The notes under the pieces: generated by a model
What the model saw: the letters and a program-made list of their open reading frames with translations, nothing else
Database searches by the model: none
What the model was told of the DNA's origin: nothing
Part shown: positions 39,233-48,287 of the stretch, piece after piece
Layout: each line of letters starts with the position of its first letter
How positions within the stretch are numbered: position 1 is the stretch's first letter
Translations under genes and position numbers: made by a program
Assembly: GCF_001278945.1 (NCBI RefSeq)
Contig: NZ_LGRV01000007.1
Location: 300,842 to 364,841, forward strand
DNA from: Lysinibacillus contaminans
GTDB lineage: Bacteria; Bacillota; Bacilli; Bacillales_A; Planococcaceae
Direction of reading: 5' to 3'
DNA length: 64,000 bases

Positions 39233-40135
39233 GTGATTGAGGAAATTGGAAAAGTAAAATTAAATTTAAATTATTATAGTGGTCAAGATCTTTATAGTGA
39301 TGGAGACATTGAAAATGAACTTTTAGAGATAGTTAAAAATAATCAAGATTATAATGAAATATTAGAGAATGACTCGAGATGGCCAATTTTATATCATTTA
39401 TCTAAAGACCGAGGAAATATAATAGAATGGTACCCATTCGATAAAAATAGTAAGGTTTTAGAAATAGGGGCTGGATGTGGTGCAATAACTAGTACATTAG
39501 CAAAATTAACGGGACATGTAACATGTGTAGAATTATCTAAAAGACGTTCTTTAATTAATTCATATCGAAATCAAGATTGTGATAATGTAGAAATTATTGT
39601 TGGTGATTTTAACCAAATAGAATTCGAACATAAATTCGACTATATTACACTAATTGGTGTTTTGGAATATGCCCCTTCATTTTCAGAGTCAAATAAACCA
39701 TTTCATGAATTACTTACTTATGTAAAAAGTTTATTGAAACCAAATGGAAAATTATTTATAGCTATTGAAAATAGATTTGGTTTAAAGTATTGGGCAGGAG
39801 CACGTGAAGATCATACAGGGAAATTTTTCGATTCATTAGAAGGGTATTATGATAGTAATAGGGTACGCACATTTTCTAAGAATGAATTATTAAATATATT
39901 AAAAGATGTAGGGTTAGAGAAATCAAAATTTTATTATCCAATACCGGATTACAAATTACCATATCAAATTTTTTCAGATACTAGATTACCTCAAATAGGG
40001 GAACTAAGAAATTTAATTCATAATTTTGATCAGGATAGGGTTCAACTGTTTAATGAAGAAAAGATATTTGATACATTAATAGAAAATGAAAAATTTGGTT
40101 TTTTCGCTAATTCTTTTTTAGTCATTAGTGAATAA
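39233..40135 (+). CDS. SAM-dependent methyltransferase (possible glycan chain cap)
   Basis: Class I methyltransferase of 300 residues. Motif I is VLEIGAGCGAI (75-85), followed by the acidic VELSK at the second strand and GDFNQIE. The flanking segments WPILYHLSKDRGNIIEWYPF and ENRFGLKYWAGAREDHTGKFF belong to a family found in Firmicutes glycan clusters, commonly next to a kinase-like gene. A GTG start follows AGGTGAT. In E. coli WbdD, the methyltransferase domain joins a kinase domain to add methyl phosphate to the chain end. Here the two may be split over neighbouring genes. The substrate is unknown. Confidence 0.8.
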   Translation: MIEEIGKVKLNLNYYSGQDLYSDGDIENELLEIVKNNQDYNEILENDSRWPILYHLSKDRGNIIEWYPFDKNSKVLEIGAGCGAITSTLAKLTGHVTCVELSKRRSLINSYRNQDCDNVEIIVGDFNQIEFEHKFDYITLIGVLEYAPSFSESNKPFHELLTYVKSLLKPNGKLFIAIENRFGLKYWAGAREDHTGKFFDSLEGYYDSNRVRTFSKNELLNILKDVGLEKSKFYYPIPDYKLPYQIFSDTRLPQIGELRNLIHNFDQDRVQLFNEEKIFDTLIENEKFGFFANSFLVISE

Positions 40136-40155
40136 TAAAGGGGAGAGTTATCGAA

Positions 40156-41604
40156 TTGGATATTTTAAGTGTTCGATACAATACAAAACGTAACAAAAAA
40201 TTTCAAATAAAAACAATAATATTTGAAGAGAATAAGAAAAAGGCTGTAAAGAAGGAAGCTTTAAATGAAGCAGCTAAAAGTCATATAAAAAATATGTATC
40301 TTAATTATAAATTATTAGAACATTCTTCGTTTAAATTAGTAGAACCAATTTTAGAAAAAGATACTATTATCTTTCCTTTTATAGATGGCGTAAGTTTCGA
40401 TTCAATTTTATTAAAAGACGTTATAGAGAAAAATAGAGATGAATTCTTTAATAAAATCTATTGGTATAAGACTTTGCTTGAAAAGGAAGAAGTAGTTGAT
40501 TTTGTTCAGTCTGAAAATTTTATTAATATTTTCGGTAATCATTCTTCACTTTCTGTCAAAAAGGCAATTAAAATCCCTAATATCGATTTGAATTTTGATA
40601 ATTTGTTGATTACAAATGAAGAAATAATTGTTATTGATTATGAGTGGGTTTTTAATTTCCCATTACCAATCAATTTTATTTTGTACAGATCCATCCTTGT
40701 ATTTATTAACAAGTATTCCTTGTACTTTGAAAATTTCATGAAAAAAGAAGAGATTTTTAATGAGTTAGAAATTACAAATTCTGAAATCCATATTTATAAC
40801 GAGATGGAAAAAAAATTTATGACTATGGTTGGTTTAAATAACTTTAAATCTAATTATCTAAAACAAAATAATACAAGCGTATTTTCGGAATATCTTCAGG
40901 ATTATTCTTCTGCCTTAAACAATTCTGAAGATTATATTCAATTATTTTGGGATTCTGGTAATGGATTTAATGAAAAAGAATCTATAAAATATTTAGTCGG
41001 AAAAACAAAAGAGATGCAGGAGTTTGTTTTTAAAATTCCTGATCTAAGTCTAAAGGCCATTAGAATTGACCCAGTAAATAGTATAGGGATAATTACTATT
41101 CATGAAGTTGTTTTAGTAAATGAAACAGGTTCATTGGTAGGTAATATGATTGAGAATTTACAAGTTAATAATGGTTTGAAAAAGATTTGTATTAATTCTG
41201 CTGAAAATGACAATATCTTTTTAAGTATTAATACTGACCCTCAATTCATTTATTATTTAAATGAAAATTCGGAAATTAAAGATTTAAATGTGAGAATTGT
41301 AATGCAATATTCAAGAATTTATGATGAATATCAAGAGAATATGTTAGTTGAATTAATTGAAAATAATTTACAAAAAAAAATAAACTTTCAATTAGAGATG
41401 AATGAGAAACTAGCATTAAATTATAATGAAACCTTAAATGAACTAGAAAAAAATCATAAAGAAATATTAGTTAAAAAAGACCAATTATTGGATGAGTATT
41501 TAAAAAATAACGAAAAAATAATTAATGAAAATAATGGTATGAAAAATTCGCTTTCTTGGAAGATTACAGAACCATTAAGAAAGATAAAGAAATTTTTTAA
41601 ATAA
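40156..41604 (+). CDS. Kinase-like protein with C-terminal coiled coil
   Basis: A 482-residue protein of mixed architecture. The N-terminal part (1-170) looks like an aminoglycoside/LPS-kinase-type fold: a Lys-rich strand (AVKKEAL), then IPNIDLNFDNLLI with a presumed catalytic Asp144 and Asn149, and IVIDYEW (Asp161) like the DFG aspartate. A beta-rich module follows (about 265-385). A coiled coil spans about 397-460, and the basic amphipathic end SLSWKITEPLRKIKKFFK could touch the membrane. The start is TTG with GGGGAGAG upstream. The order resembles the kinase-coiled-coil half of E. coli WbdD, but the resemblance is architectural only and not proven. Confidence 0.6.
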   Translation: MDILSVRYNTKRNKKFQIKTIIFEENKKKAVKKEALNEAAKSHIKNMYLNYKLLEHSSFKLVEPILEKDTIIFPFIDGVSFDSILLKDVIEKNRDEFFNKIYWYKTLLEKEEVVDFVQSENFINIFGNHSSLSVKKAIKIPNIDLNFDNLLITNEEIIVIDYEWVFNFPLPINFILYRSILVFINKYSLYFENFMKKEEIFNELEITNSEIHIYNEMEKKFMTMVGLNNFKSNYLKQNNTSVFSEYLQDYSSALNNSEDYIQLFWDSGNGFNEKESIKYLVGKTKEMQEFVFKIPDLSLKAIRIDPVNSIGIITIHEVVLVNETGSLVGNMIENLQVNNGLKKICINSAENDNIFLSINTDPQFIYYLNENSEIKDLNVRIVMQYSRIYDEYQENMLVELIENNLQKKINFQLEMNEKLALNYNETLNELEKNHKEILVKKDQLLDEYLKNNEKIINENNGMKNSLSWKITEPLRKIKKFFK

Positions 41605-41619
41605 GAAGGAGAAAGAATA

Positions 41620-43380
41620 ATGTCAGGTATTGATATTGTGGTTGTAGTCTATAACTCTAGTAAGTGGTTGAAGGGTCTCATTCAAAGTTTAGAAAAATCT
41701 GAATACCCTCTGAAAGATATTCATCTTACTTTTGTGGATAATGCCTCATCCGATGATTCTGTAAGCAAGTTATTAAATTTCCAAAAAAATAGTAAGCTAG
41801 GATCTTTTAATGTCCATGATTTAAAAGAAAACATAGGGTTTGGGAGAGGTAATAACTTTGGCTTTAAGAATACGAAGCAACCATTTGCATTCTTTCTAAA
41901 TGTAGATACAGAAGTATTACCTAATACAATTTCTGAACTAATGAATGCCGCTTTAAATAGTGATTCTGACGTTGCACTTTGGGAGTGCAGACAGTTCCCT
42001 TATGAGCATCCTAAGTTCTATAATCCAGTTACTTTAGAAACAAGTTGGGCAAGCGCTGCTGCGTGTCTAGTTAAAAGGGAATATTTCACTGAAGTAGGTG
42101 GGTTTGATCAAAATATTTTTATGTACGCTGAAGATGTAGATTTGAGTTGGCGCTTTAGAGCACATGGATACAAATTACAGTATGTACCGAAAAGTGTAGT
42201 GTATCACTATACCTACCAATCAGCAGGAGAAGTAAAACCGAATCAATTTTATAATAGTACATTTAATAATTTGATGTTAAGATACAAATTCGGTACTACT
42301 AAAGATATATTAAAAGGATACTTAATGTATAACACGTTGTATGGAATTAAGGGGCCAAGTGATAAGCATAAAAGTCGATTATTAAAAGGTTTTTTCAAAA
42401 GTATTCCACTAGGTCTGAAATTTGGAAGATGGAATCGGAAAAATAAAAAATTAGGTTTTAAACCGAACTTTAGAGGTTGGGATTATGAATTAATTCGAGA
42501 TGGTGCCTTTTACGTTAATGAAGGACCTAAAGAAAATCCTTTAATTTCAGTAATTGTAAGAACTTGTGGTAGACCGAATGTTTTGAGAGAGACATTGAAA
42601 AGCTTGGAAAACCAAACATATAACAATATTCAAGTTGTTATTGTAGAAGATGGACCAGATATTTCGAAGGAAATGATTGAAAAAGAATTCTTATCATTAA
42701 ATTACATATATCAATCAACAGTAGATAAAGTTGGGAGATGTGAAGTTGGTAACATAGCTTTAAGCTTAGCTGACGGAGAATATTTTAACTTTTTAGATGA
42801 TGACGATGTATTTTATGCAGACCATATTGAAGTTTTAATTAATACCATATTAAATAATCCTCAATATGATGCAGCATATTCTTTAGCTTTTGAAACCCCG
42901 ATACGTATACATTCTTTAAATCCTTATATTTATGATGAACTTTTCCATAACATACAATATAGACAAAAATTCAATAAGTTATTAATACTTAATCAGAATT
43001 ATTTCCCTATTCAAACAGTGCTCTTCTCAAGGAAACTATATGATATATATGGTGGATTTGATTTGGAGTTAGAGTATTTAGAAGATTGGGATTTGTGGAT
43101 TAGATATACGATGAATAGTAAGTTCTTATTTGTAGAAAAAGTTACATCAATATATAGAGTGCCCGCTGAACGAACTGTTAATCATGAAAGACAACAAAAG
43201 CTAGATGAGTATTTAAAGATTGTAAAAAATAAACATAAAGATACAGAGATGAAATTAACTGTGGGTGAATTGCGAGAAGAAGTAGAAGGCATTGCTCAAA
43301 AAACTAATATTGTGTATCAATTAAAAAATACGAGTTTCAAAGTTCTTTTGTATAAAGCTGCGAAAAAGGTTTTTAAATAA
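41620..43380 (+). CDS. Glycosyltransferase with two GT2 domains
   Basis: A 586-residue cytosolic enzyme made of two GT-A (GT2) modules. The first (about 1-250) has DIVVVVYNSSKWLKGL, TFVDNASSDDS, and the DVDLSWRFRAHGYK motif seen in rhamnosyltransferase-type enzymes. The second (about 300-520) has ISVIVRTCGRPNVLRETLKS, VIVEDGPD and NFLDDDDVFY. Each module probably makes its own linkage, so the protein may add two sugars in turn. AAGGAG precedes the ATG. It follows the kinase-like gene by 16 bases and is likely in its operon. The 257 bases after it contain no gene. Confidence 0.88.
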   Translation: MSGIDIVVVVYNSSKWLKGLIQSLEKSEYPLKDIHLTFVDNASSDDSVSKLLNFQKNSKLGSFNVHDLKENIGFGRGNNFGFKNTKQPFAFFLNVDTEVLPNTISELMNAALNSDSDVALWECRQFPYEHPKFYNPVTLETSWASAAACLVKREYFTEVGGFDQNIFMYAEDVDLSWRFRAHGYKLQYVPKSVVYHYTYQSAGEVKPNQFYNSTFNNLMLRYKFGTTKDILKGYLMYNTLYGIKGPSDKHKSRLLKGFFKSIPLGLKFGRWNRKNKKLGFKPNFRGWDYELIRDGAFYVNEGPKENPLISVIVRTCGRPNVLRETLKSLENQTYNNIQVVIVEDGPDISKEMIEKEFLSLNYIYQSTVDKVGRCEVGNIALSLADGEYFNFLDDDDVFYADHIEVLINTILNNPQYDAAYSLAFETPIRIHSLNPYIYDELFHNIQYRQKFNKLLILNQNYFPIQTVLFSRKLYDIYGGFDLELEYLEDWDLWIRYTMNSKFLFVEKVTSIYRVPAERTVNHERQQKLDEYLKIVKNKHKDTEMKLTVGELREEVEGIAQKTNIVYQLKNTSFKVLLYKAAKKVFK

Positions 43381-43637
43381 TATATAAACGGTTAAAGAGT
43401 ACGCTATAAATAGTGCCATTTATTTTAGTTCCTACTTCAGTGTAGAGTATTAGACATTGTGTAGAGAAATTAATTCTTGATACAACAATTCACAAGAATA
43501 ATGTAAATTGAATTGTTAAGTATGAATAGGACAATGTATTAATAGATTTAGAGCAATTATATAGTGAGTTGTAGGAATAATTTAATTCTGTGGAATGAAT
43601 TTTATTTTAACGAAATTTGGTAGGTGAAAAGTGTTAA

Positions 43638-45692
43638 ATGAGATATTTAAATTGGGTTAAAAACAATAAGTATTTACCCATTTTCTTTATGTTTTTTAGT
43701 CTTATTATAATATATTCCCCTGTAATATCAGGGGAAATATGGATGAAATGGGATATGTACGACGCTATATTTCCGGCTTTTGTAACAATATCAGAAGCAT
43801 TAAAGAGTGGAACACTACCATTTTGGGAACCATTTCAATATAGGGGAGTGCCCATAAGTAATTTGATGGGGATACCTATATGGTTCCCATTAACAATTAT
43901 TCTAGGGATAGTTGGTTACACTCAAGAAATGATGCAATTTCAGTATTTAGTAATTATATTACTTGCAGCGTGGTTTATGTACCTTTCGTTAGGGAATTAT
44001 GTAAATAATCCCTGGCTATGTGCTTTAGGTGGGATTGTGTATGCCACAAGTGGACAATTTGTAAGTAATGCACAACATATAACTTTTCTTATAGCAGCAA
44101 TGTTATTTCCTCTTATTCATTACGCTACAAGAAAATGGATAGATGAGAGAAAGAATAGTTGGTTAATTTTAATAGGAGTAAGTACAGGACTACTCTTATT
44201 AAATAATTACCCACCATTTTTAATACTTACAGCATTATTCATTGTTATGGAATTAGTGTTTTCATTTAAAAAAATTAAAAAGGACTCAAATAATTTAAAT
44301 GTATTAAAAGTTTTCTTTTATTCTACTAGTATAGTTCTTATTGTAGCTATTTTAGTTGGTTTTGTGAGTGTATATACAAACTTAACTGTAATGAATGAAA
44401 TAACTAGATCACACGTTCCATGGGAAAGTGCTACAGCATCGTCATTAAATATATGGAATCTTTTGGGTGTGTTTTCACCTGTTTTAGTCCAATTAAGTGA
44501 TAGACTTAACATGGGATTAGATTTATCAATGAGTAATATGTATATAGCAATGCCAATATTGTTACTGGCATTTTCTAGAGTACCTAAAACTAGTAAAGAT
44601 TTAGTATTACTGGCTGGATGTGTTTTGGCTTTATTATTGTCAATGGGTCAAAATTCCATTGTATATCAAATTTTATACAACTACATTCCAGGTATGGATA
44701 CATTTAAATTTCCTAGTGGAATAAGATATATTTACTTTTATTATATTACGTTATTAGCTATAAAGAATTTAGATAATATTATAAAAGATAAGAGCAATTT
44801 TTATAAAATCGATAAAATTTTTTCAAAAGGGGCTTATATACTATTAATATTAACTACAGTAGTGATTTTAATTGGGTCTATAGGTTCGTTTGAAAGTTTG
44901 ATTTATAATTCTATTATAAAAGAACTATTTTGGAGTGCAGCTATTATTGGGATGTTTGTATTTACAATGAATTATAAAAAAAATAATGTATTGTTTTTTA
45001 CAAATCTTTCATTATTAATAGTTATTTTTGCAACCTTAGGAGTTTGGAGAAATGATGAATATACAATAGGGGTTGCAGAGAGACCTGAGTCATATAGTGA
45101 AGAAATTAAAAAACTGTATAATTTGCCAGAAGAAAACTGGATCTCAAATACATCAGCAGAAAGTATTCCTTTAGCTATGGCACGAACAGTTTTTACTCAA
45201 AACTTTCAAAATGGCGGTTATGTGGGTAGTTTTAAACTAAAAACATTTAACGAAGCTTTTGAAAATGAATTGTTGCCAAAAGAAGGAGAGCCTATAGTTT
45301 GGTTAATTGAAGAAGAAAAAGCTCAGTTTAACGAATCAAAATTAAAGACAGCAGGAGTTATTAAAACTAGTGCGTCTGAAGTGATTAATTATACTCCTAA
45401 TGAAATATCTGGGAATTTAGAGTTGGATACATCTAGTTATTTAATCCTTGAACAAACATATTTTAATGGATGGAAAGTAGATATTGATGAATTTAATAGA
45501 GAAATTGTCCATACAGATAGTGGAGCAATTGCGGTAAAGGTAAATCCAGAGAATACAAAGTTTGTTTTTGAATTTAAACCAGTTGGAACAATAATTTCAA
45601 TCGTTATTAGCGTAGTTACTTGGATTATTTTAATAGGATATGGTTTATATTTATTGTATAAAATGAAGAGAAGAACAAAAATAAAGGTGTAA
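43638..45692 (+). CDS. Polytopic membrane protein, YfhO/GT-C-like
   Basis: A 684-residue protein with about 12-13 membrane helices and a soluble C-terminal domain (about 470-650) before a last helix and basic tail. The N-terminal region, with PVISGEIWMKWDMYDAIFPA and FWEPFQYRGVP, resembles the first external loop of the YfhO family and of GT-C enzymes that use polyprenyl-phosphate sugars, with an acidic pair near the membrane. YfhO itself glycosylates lipoteichoic acid in B. subtilis. The role here may be to decorate exported glycan outside the cell. AGGTGAAA lies before an ATG at 43638. The function is inferred. Confidence 0.7.
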   Translation: MRYLNWVKNNKYLPIFFMFFSLIIIYSPVISGEIWMKWDMYDAIFPAFVTISEALKSGTLPFWEPFQYRGVPISNLMGIPIWFPLTIILGIVGYTQEMMQFQYLVIILLAAWFMYLSLGNYVNNPWLCALGGIVYATSGQFVSNAQHITFLIAAMLFPLIHYATRKWIDERKNSWLILIGVSTGLLLLNNYPPFLILTALFIVMELVFSFKKIKKDSNNLNVLKVFFYSTSIVLIVAILVGFVSVYTNLTVMNEITRSHVPWESATASSLNIWNLLGVFSPVLVQLSDRLNMGLDLSMSNMYIAMPILLLAFSRVPKTSKDLVLLAGCVLALLLSMGQNSIVYQILYNYIPGMDTFKFPSGIRYIYFYYITLLAIKNLDNIIKDKSNFYKIDKIFSKGAYILLILTTVVILIGSIGSFESLIYNSIIKELFWSAAIIGMFVFTMNYKKNNVLFFTNLSLLIVIFATLGVWRNDEYTIGVAERPESYSEEIKKLYNLPEENWISNTSAESIPLAMARTVFTQNFQNGGYVGSFKLKTFNEAFENELLPKEGEPIVWLIEEEKAQFNESKLKTAGVIKTSASEVINYTPNEISGNLELDTSSYLILEQTYFNGWKVDIDEFNREIVHTDSGAIAVKVNPENTKFVFEFKPVGTIISIVISVVTWIILIGYGLYLLYKMKRRTKIKV

Positions 45693-45704
45693 TATAGGTG
45701 ATGG

Positions 45705-45990
45705 ATGATTAAGAAAAGTGATTTAATTCATATACTTTCTCTAGGGATGACAGAGGGCTTTTAAATGTCGTTGAAAGTAACGGGCAAATTCCATTTGTTG
45801 TAAAGAGAGTCTTTTTTATTTATGGTACGAAGAATGGAATAAGGAGAGGTTTCCATGTTCATCATAAAACAAGACAAGCATTAATTAGTGTTGCTGGTTC
45901 GTGCAAAGTTCATCTAGATAGCGTTTTGCTACTGGGCATCTGAATTATATGATAGTAATGATCTATTAGTACTAACACAGAGGAAATCAT
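45705..45990 (+). pseudogene. Decayed second copy of the FdtA-type isomerase gene
   Basis: Translation gives RDDRGLLNVVESNGQIP, then VKRVFFIYGTKNGIRRGFHV and HHKTRQALISVAGSCKVHLDS, which match residues 18-75 of the intact gene at 46194 at most positions. After HLDS about 40 codons are missing, and the text resumes as VLLxASELYDSND in another frame. A further one-base loss lies near the start (after SLG). So it is a frameshifted, internally deleted duplicate of its neighbour. The remainder of 45693-46193 shows no other gene. Confidence 0.8.
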
Positions 45991-46193
45991 AAGAAATGAT
46001 ATTGCGAACTAATTTGATAAGGGAAAAATAAAATCTTCAAAATTGAAGAATGAGTTTAGTCAGTATTAAGTGTGTTTAAGCATAAGAGCTTTGAGAAGAA
46101 CTTTAGCCTTTAATGACGACTTTAGTAGTAAACATTTATGTGAAAATCCACCTACTTTAGCAGTTCTATTAAAATTTATAAAGGGGTAGTCAA

Positions 46194-46616
46194 ATGAATG
46201 TGAAAAAAAGTTCAATAATTGAAACTAGTTCATTAGGAGATGAAAGGGGTTTCTTGGCAGTATTAGAAACTCAAAGTAATATACCTTTTGAAATAAAAAG
46301 AGTCTTCTATATTTATTCTACTAAAGAAGATATTCGCAGGGGTTTTCATGCACATCATAAGACAAGACAAGCATTAGTTAGTGTTGCGGGTAAATGTAAA
46401 GTCCATCTTGACAATACTAGTAGAAAAGAAGAAGTAACATTAGACTCACCAAATAAAATTTTAATTTTAGAACCGAACGATTGGCATGAAATGTATGACT
46501 TCTCTAATGATTGTGTCCTATTAGTGTTAGCATCTGAGTTATATGATAGTAAAGACTATATTAGAGACTATGAGGAGTTTTTAAAAGTATATAGTAAAAG
46601 TACCTCGGAGGTATAA
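46194..46616 (+). CDS. fdtA: dTDP-6-deoxy-hexulose 3,4-ketoisomerase (FdtA/QdtA type)
   Basis: Small cupin enzyme of 140 residues that turns dTDP-4-keto-6-deoxyglucose into the 3-keto isomer, the first specific step towards Fuc3NAc or Qui3NAc. Family motifs are GDERGFLAVLE, IKRVFYIYSTKEDIRRGFHAHHKTRQ with the catalytic histidines, and DWHEMYDFS. FdtA (galacto) and QdtA (gluco) are too alike to tell apart here. AAAGGGG precedes the ATG. It is followed after two bases by the acetyltransferase and then the aminotransferase, giving the full pathway. The substrate comes from rmlA/rmlB in the same locus. Confidence 0.85.
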   Translation: MNVKKSSIIETSSLGDERGFLAVLETQSNIPFEIKRVFYIYSTKEDIRRGFHAHHKTRQALVSVAGKCKVHLDNTSRKEEVTLDSPNKILILEPNDWHEMYDFSNDCVLLVLASELYDSKDYIRDYEEFLKVYSKSTSEV

Positions 46617-46618
46617 GA

Positions 46619-47182
46619 ATGACGAATTATTTTAAGCATACTCATGCACTTGTAGAAACCGAAAATATAGGTGCTGATACACGTATTTGGGCTTTTGTTC
46701 ACATTTTGAATGGAGCTAAAATTGGGTCTAACTGTAATGTCTGTGATCATTGTTTTATCGAAAATGATGTGGAAATAGGTAATAATGTAACAATAAAATC
46801 TGGAATTTACATTTGGAATGGCGTGAAAATCGAAAATAACGCCTTTTTAGGACCTAATGTGGTATTTACTAATGATCTAATGCCAAGAAGTAAGCAATAT
46901 CCTGAATCATTTCTAAAAACCTTAGTTGAAGAAGGAGCAAGTATAGGGGCAAATAGTGTAATTATAGCTGGAAATACCATTGGTAAGTTTGCCATGGTGG
47001 GTGCAGGTTCAGTTGTAACAAAAGACGTTCCAGCGTACTCAGTAGTATTTGGGAATCCTGCAAAGTTTAAATATCATATTTGTGAATGTACAGAAAAATT
47101 GCATTTTAGCTCTGAAAAAGCTGAATGTAGTTGCGGCAAGGAATATATAAAATCTCCTACTGGAGAAGTGGCTCAATTATAA
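46619..47182 (+). CDS. fdtC: dTDP-3-amino-3,6-dideoxyhexose 3-N-acetyltransferase (FdtC/QdtC type)
   Basis: Left-handed beta-helix acetyltransferase of 187 residues, with hexapeptide repeats such as IGSNCNVCDHCFIENDVEIG's parts, IGANSVIIAGNTIGKFAMVG and AGSVVTKDVPAYSVVFGNPA. It would N-acetylate the 3-amino sugar using acetyl-CoA, the last step to dTDP-Fuc3NAc or dTDP-Qui3NAc. The C-terminal CxC-type segment (HICECTEK, CSCGKEY) is an uncommon short extension seen in some relatives. GGAGGT overlaps the end of fdtA. The order isomerase-acetyltransferase-aminotransferase matches Aneurinibacillus thermoaerophilus fdtA-C. Confidence 0.85.
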   Translation: MTNYFKHTHALVETENIGADTRIWAFVHILNGAKIGSNCNVCDHCFIENDVEIGNNVTIKSGIYIWNGVKIENNAFLGPNVVFTNDLMPRSKQYPESFLKTLVEEGASIGANSVIIAGNTIGKFAMVGAGSVVTKDVPAYSVVFGNPAKFKYHICECTEKLHFSSEKAECSCGKEYIKSPTGEVAQL

Positions 47183-47198
47183 TAGGGGTGAACTATAA

Positions 47199-48287
47199 AT
47201 GATTCAATTTTTAGATTTGAAAAAACTGAATGAAAAGCATTATGATTCAATTAGTGCCGCATTAGATAAGGTTCTAAAATCTGGATGGTATATTCTTGGT
47301 GAATCTGTAAATGAGTTTGAAAAGAAATTTGCAGCTTATTGTGGGTCAAAATATTGTATTGGTGTAGCGAATGGATTAGATGCACTTTCTCTAATAGTGA
47401 AAGCATATTATATTGGCGAAGGGGATGAAGTTTTAGTACCTTCAAATACATATATTGCTTCAATTTTAGCTGTTTCTTCTAATGGCGCTACACCTGTTTT
47501 AGTAGAGCCAGCTCTAGGTACATATAATATTGATCCTGCTAATATTGAAAAGCATATTACCGATAAAACAAAGGCTATAATGGTTGTCCATTTATATGGA
47601 CAAAGTTGTGATATGGGCCCCATTAATGAAATTGCAAAAAAATATAATTTAAAAGTTATAGAAGATTGTGCTCAAGCTCATGGTGCTATTTATGAAGGCA
47701 AAAAAGTAGGTAATCTTGGAGATGCAGCGGGTTTTAGTTTTTACCCAGGAAAAAATTTAGGGGCGCTTGGTGATGGTGGAGCTATAACAACAAATGATGA
47801 AGCACTATATACTAAATTAGTGGCCTATAGAAATTATGGTTCTCATAAAAAATATGAAAATCTTTATAAGGGAGTTAATAGTAGATTAGATGAAATTCAA
47901 GCCGCTGTCCTATCTGTAAAGTTAGATTCCCTTGATAACGAAAATAATCATAGACGTACAATAGCTAATTACTATTTAGAAAATATTAAAAATGACAAAA
48001 TTACACTTCCGAAAGTTGAAAGTGAAAGTCAGCACGTATGGCATGTGTTTGTAGTACGTACAGAAAATCGTGATAAGCTTCAAAAATATTTGTTAGATAA
48101 CGCTATTCAAACGATTATTCATTATCCAATTCCACCTCATAAACAAATTGCTTATGAGGAATGGAACCATTTAAGTTTTGAAATATCTGAAAAAATTCAT
48201 AATGAAATTTTAAGTTTACCGATTAGCCCTGTAATGACGATGGATGAAGTAAAAAAAGTTGTAGAGGTTATAAATAACTATGAGTAA
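47199..48287 (+). CDS. fdtB: dTDP-3-keto-6-deoxyhexose 3-aminotransferase (FdtB/QdtB type)
   Basis: PLP-dependent DegT/DnrJ/EryC1 family aminotransferase of 362 residues. Motifs include [33 protein letters not shown], the PLP-lysine in [18 protein letters not shown], and [12 protein letters not shown]. It transfers an amino group to C3 of the sugar made by FdtA. The last eight bases overlap the next glycosyltransferase gene, indicating coupling. AGGGGTGAA precedes the ATG. Assignment to the 3-amino branch relies on the adjacent fdtA and fdtC. Confidence 0.88.
   Translation: MIQFLDLKKLNEKHYDSISAALDKVLKSGWYILGESVNEFEKKFAAYCGSKYCIGVANGLDALSLIVKAYYIGEGDEVLVPSNTYIASILAVSSNGATPVLVEPALGTYNIDPANIEKHITDKTKAIMVVHLYGQSCDMGPINEIAKKYNLKVIEDCAQAHGAIYEGKKVGNLGDAAGFSFYPGKNLGALGDGGAITTNDEALYTKLVAYRNYGSHKKYENLYKGVNSRLDEIQAAVLSVKLDSLDNENNHRRTIANYYLENIKNDKITLPKVESESQHVWHVFVVRTENRDKLQKYLLDNAIQTIIHYPIPPHKQIAYEEWNHLSFEISEKIHNEILSLPISPVMTMDEVKKVVEVINNYE

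Noticed and set aside
45705-45990. A functional short FdtA paralogue
   Set aside because: Two frame breaks and about 40 missing codons, including conserved residues, rule out an active enzyme.
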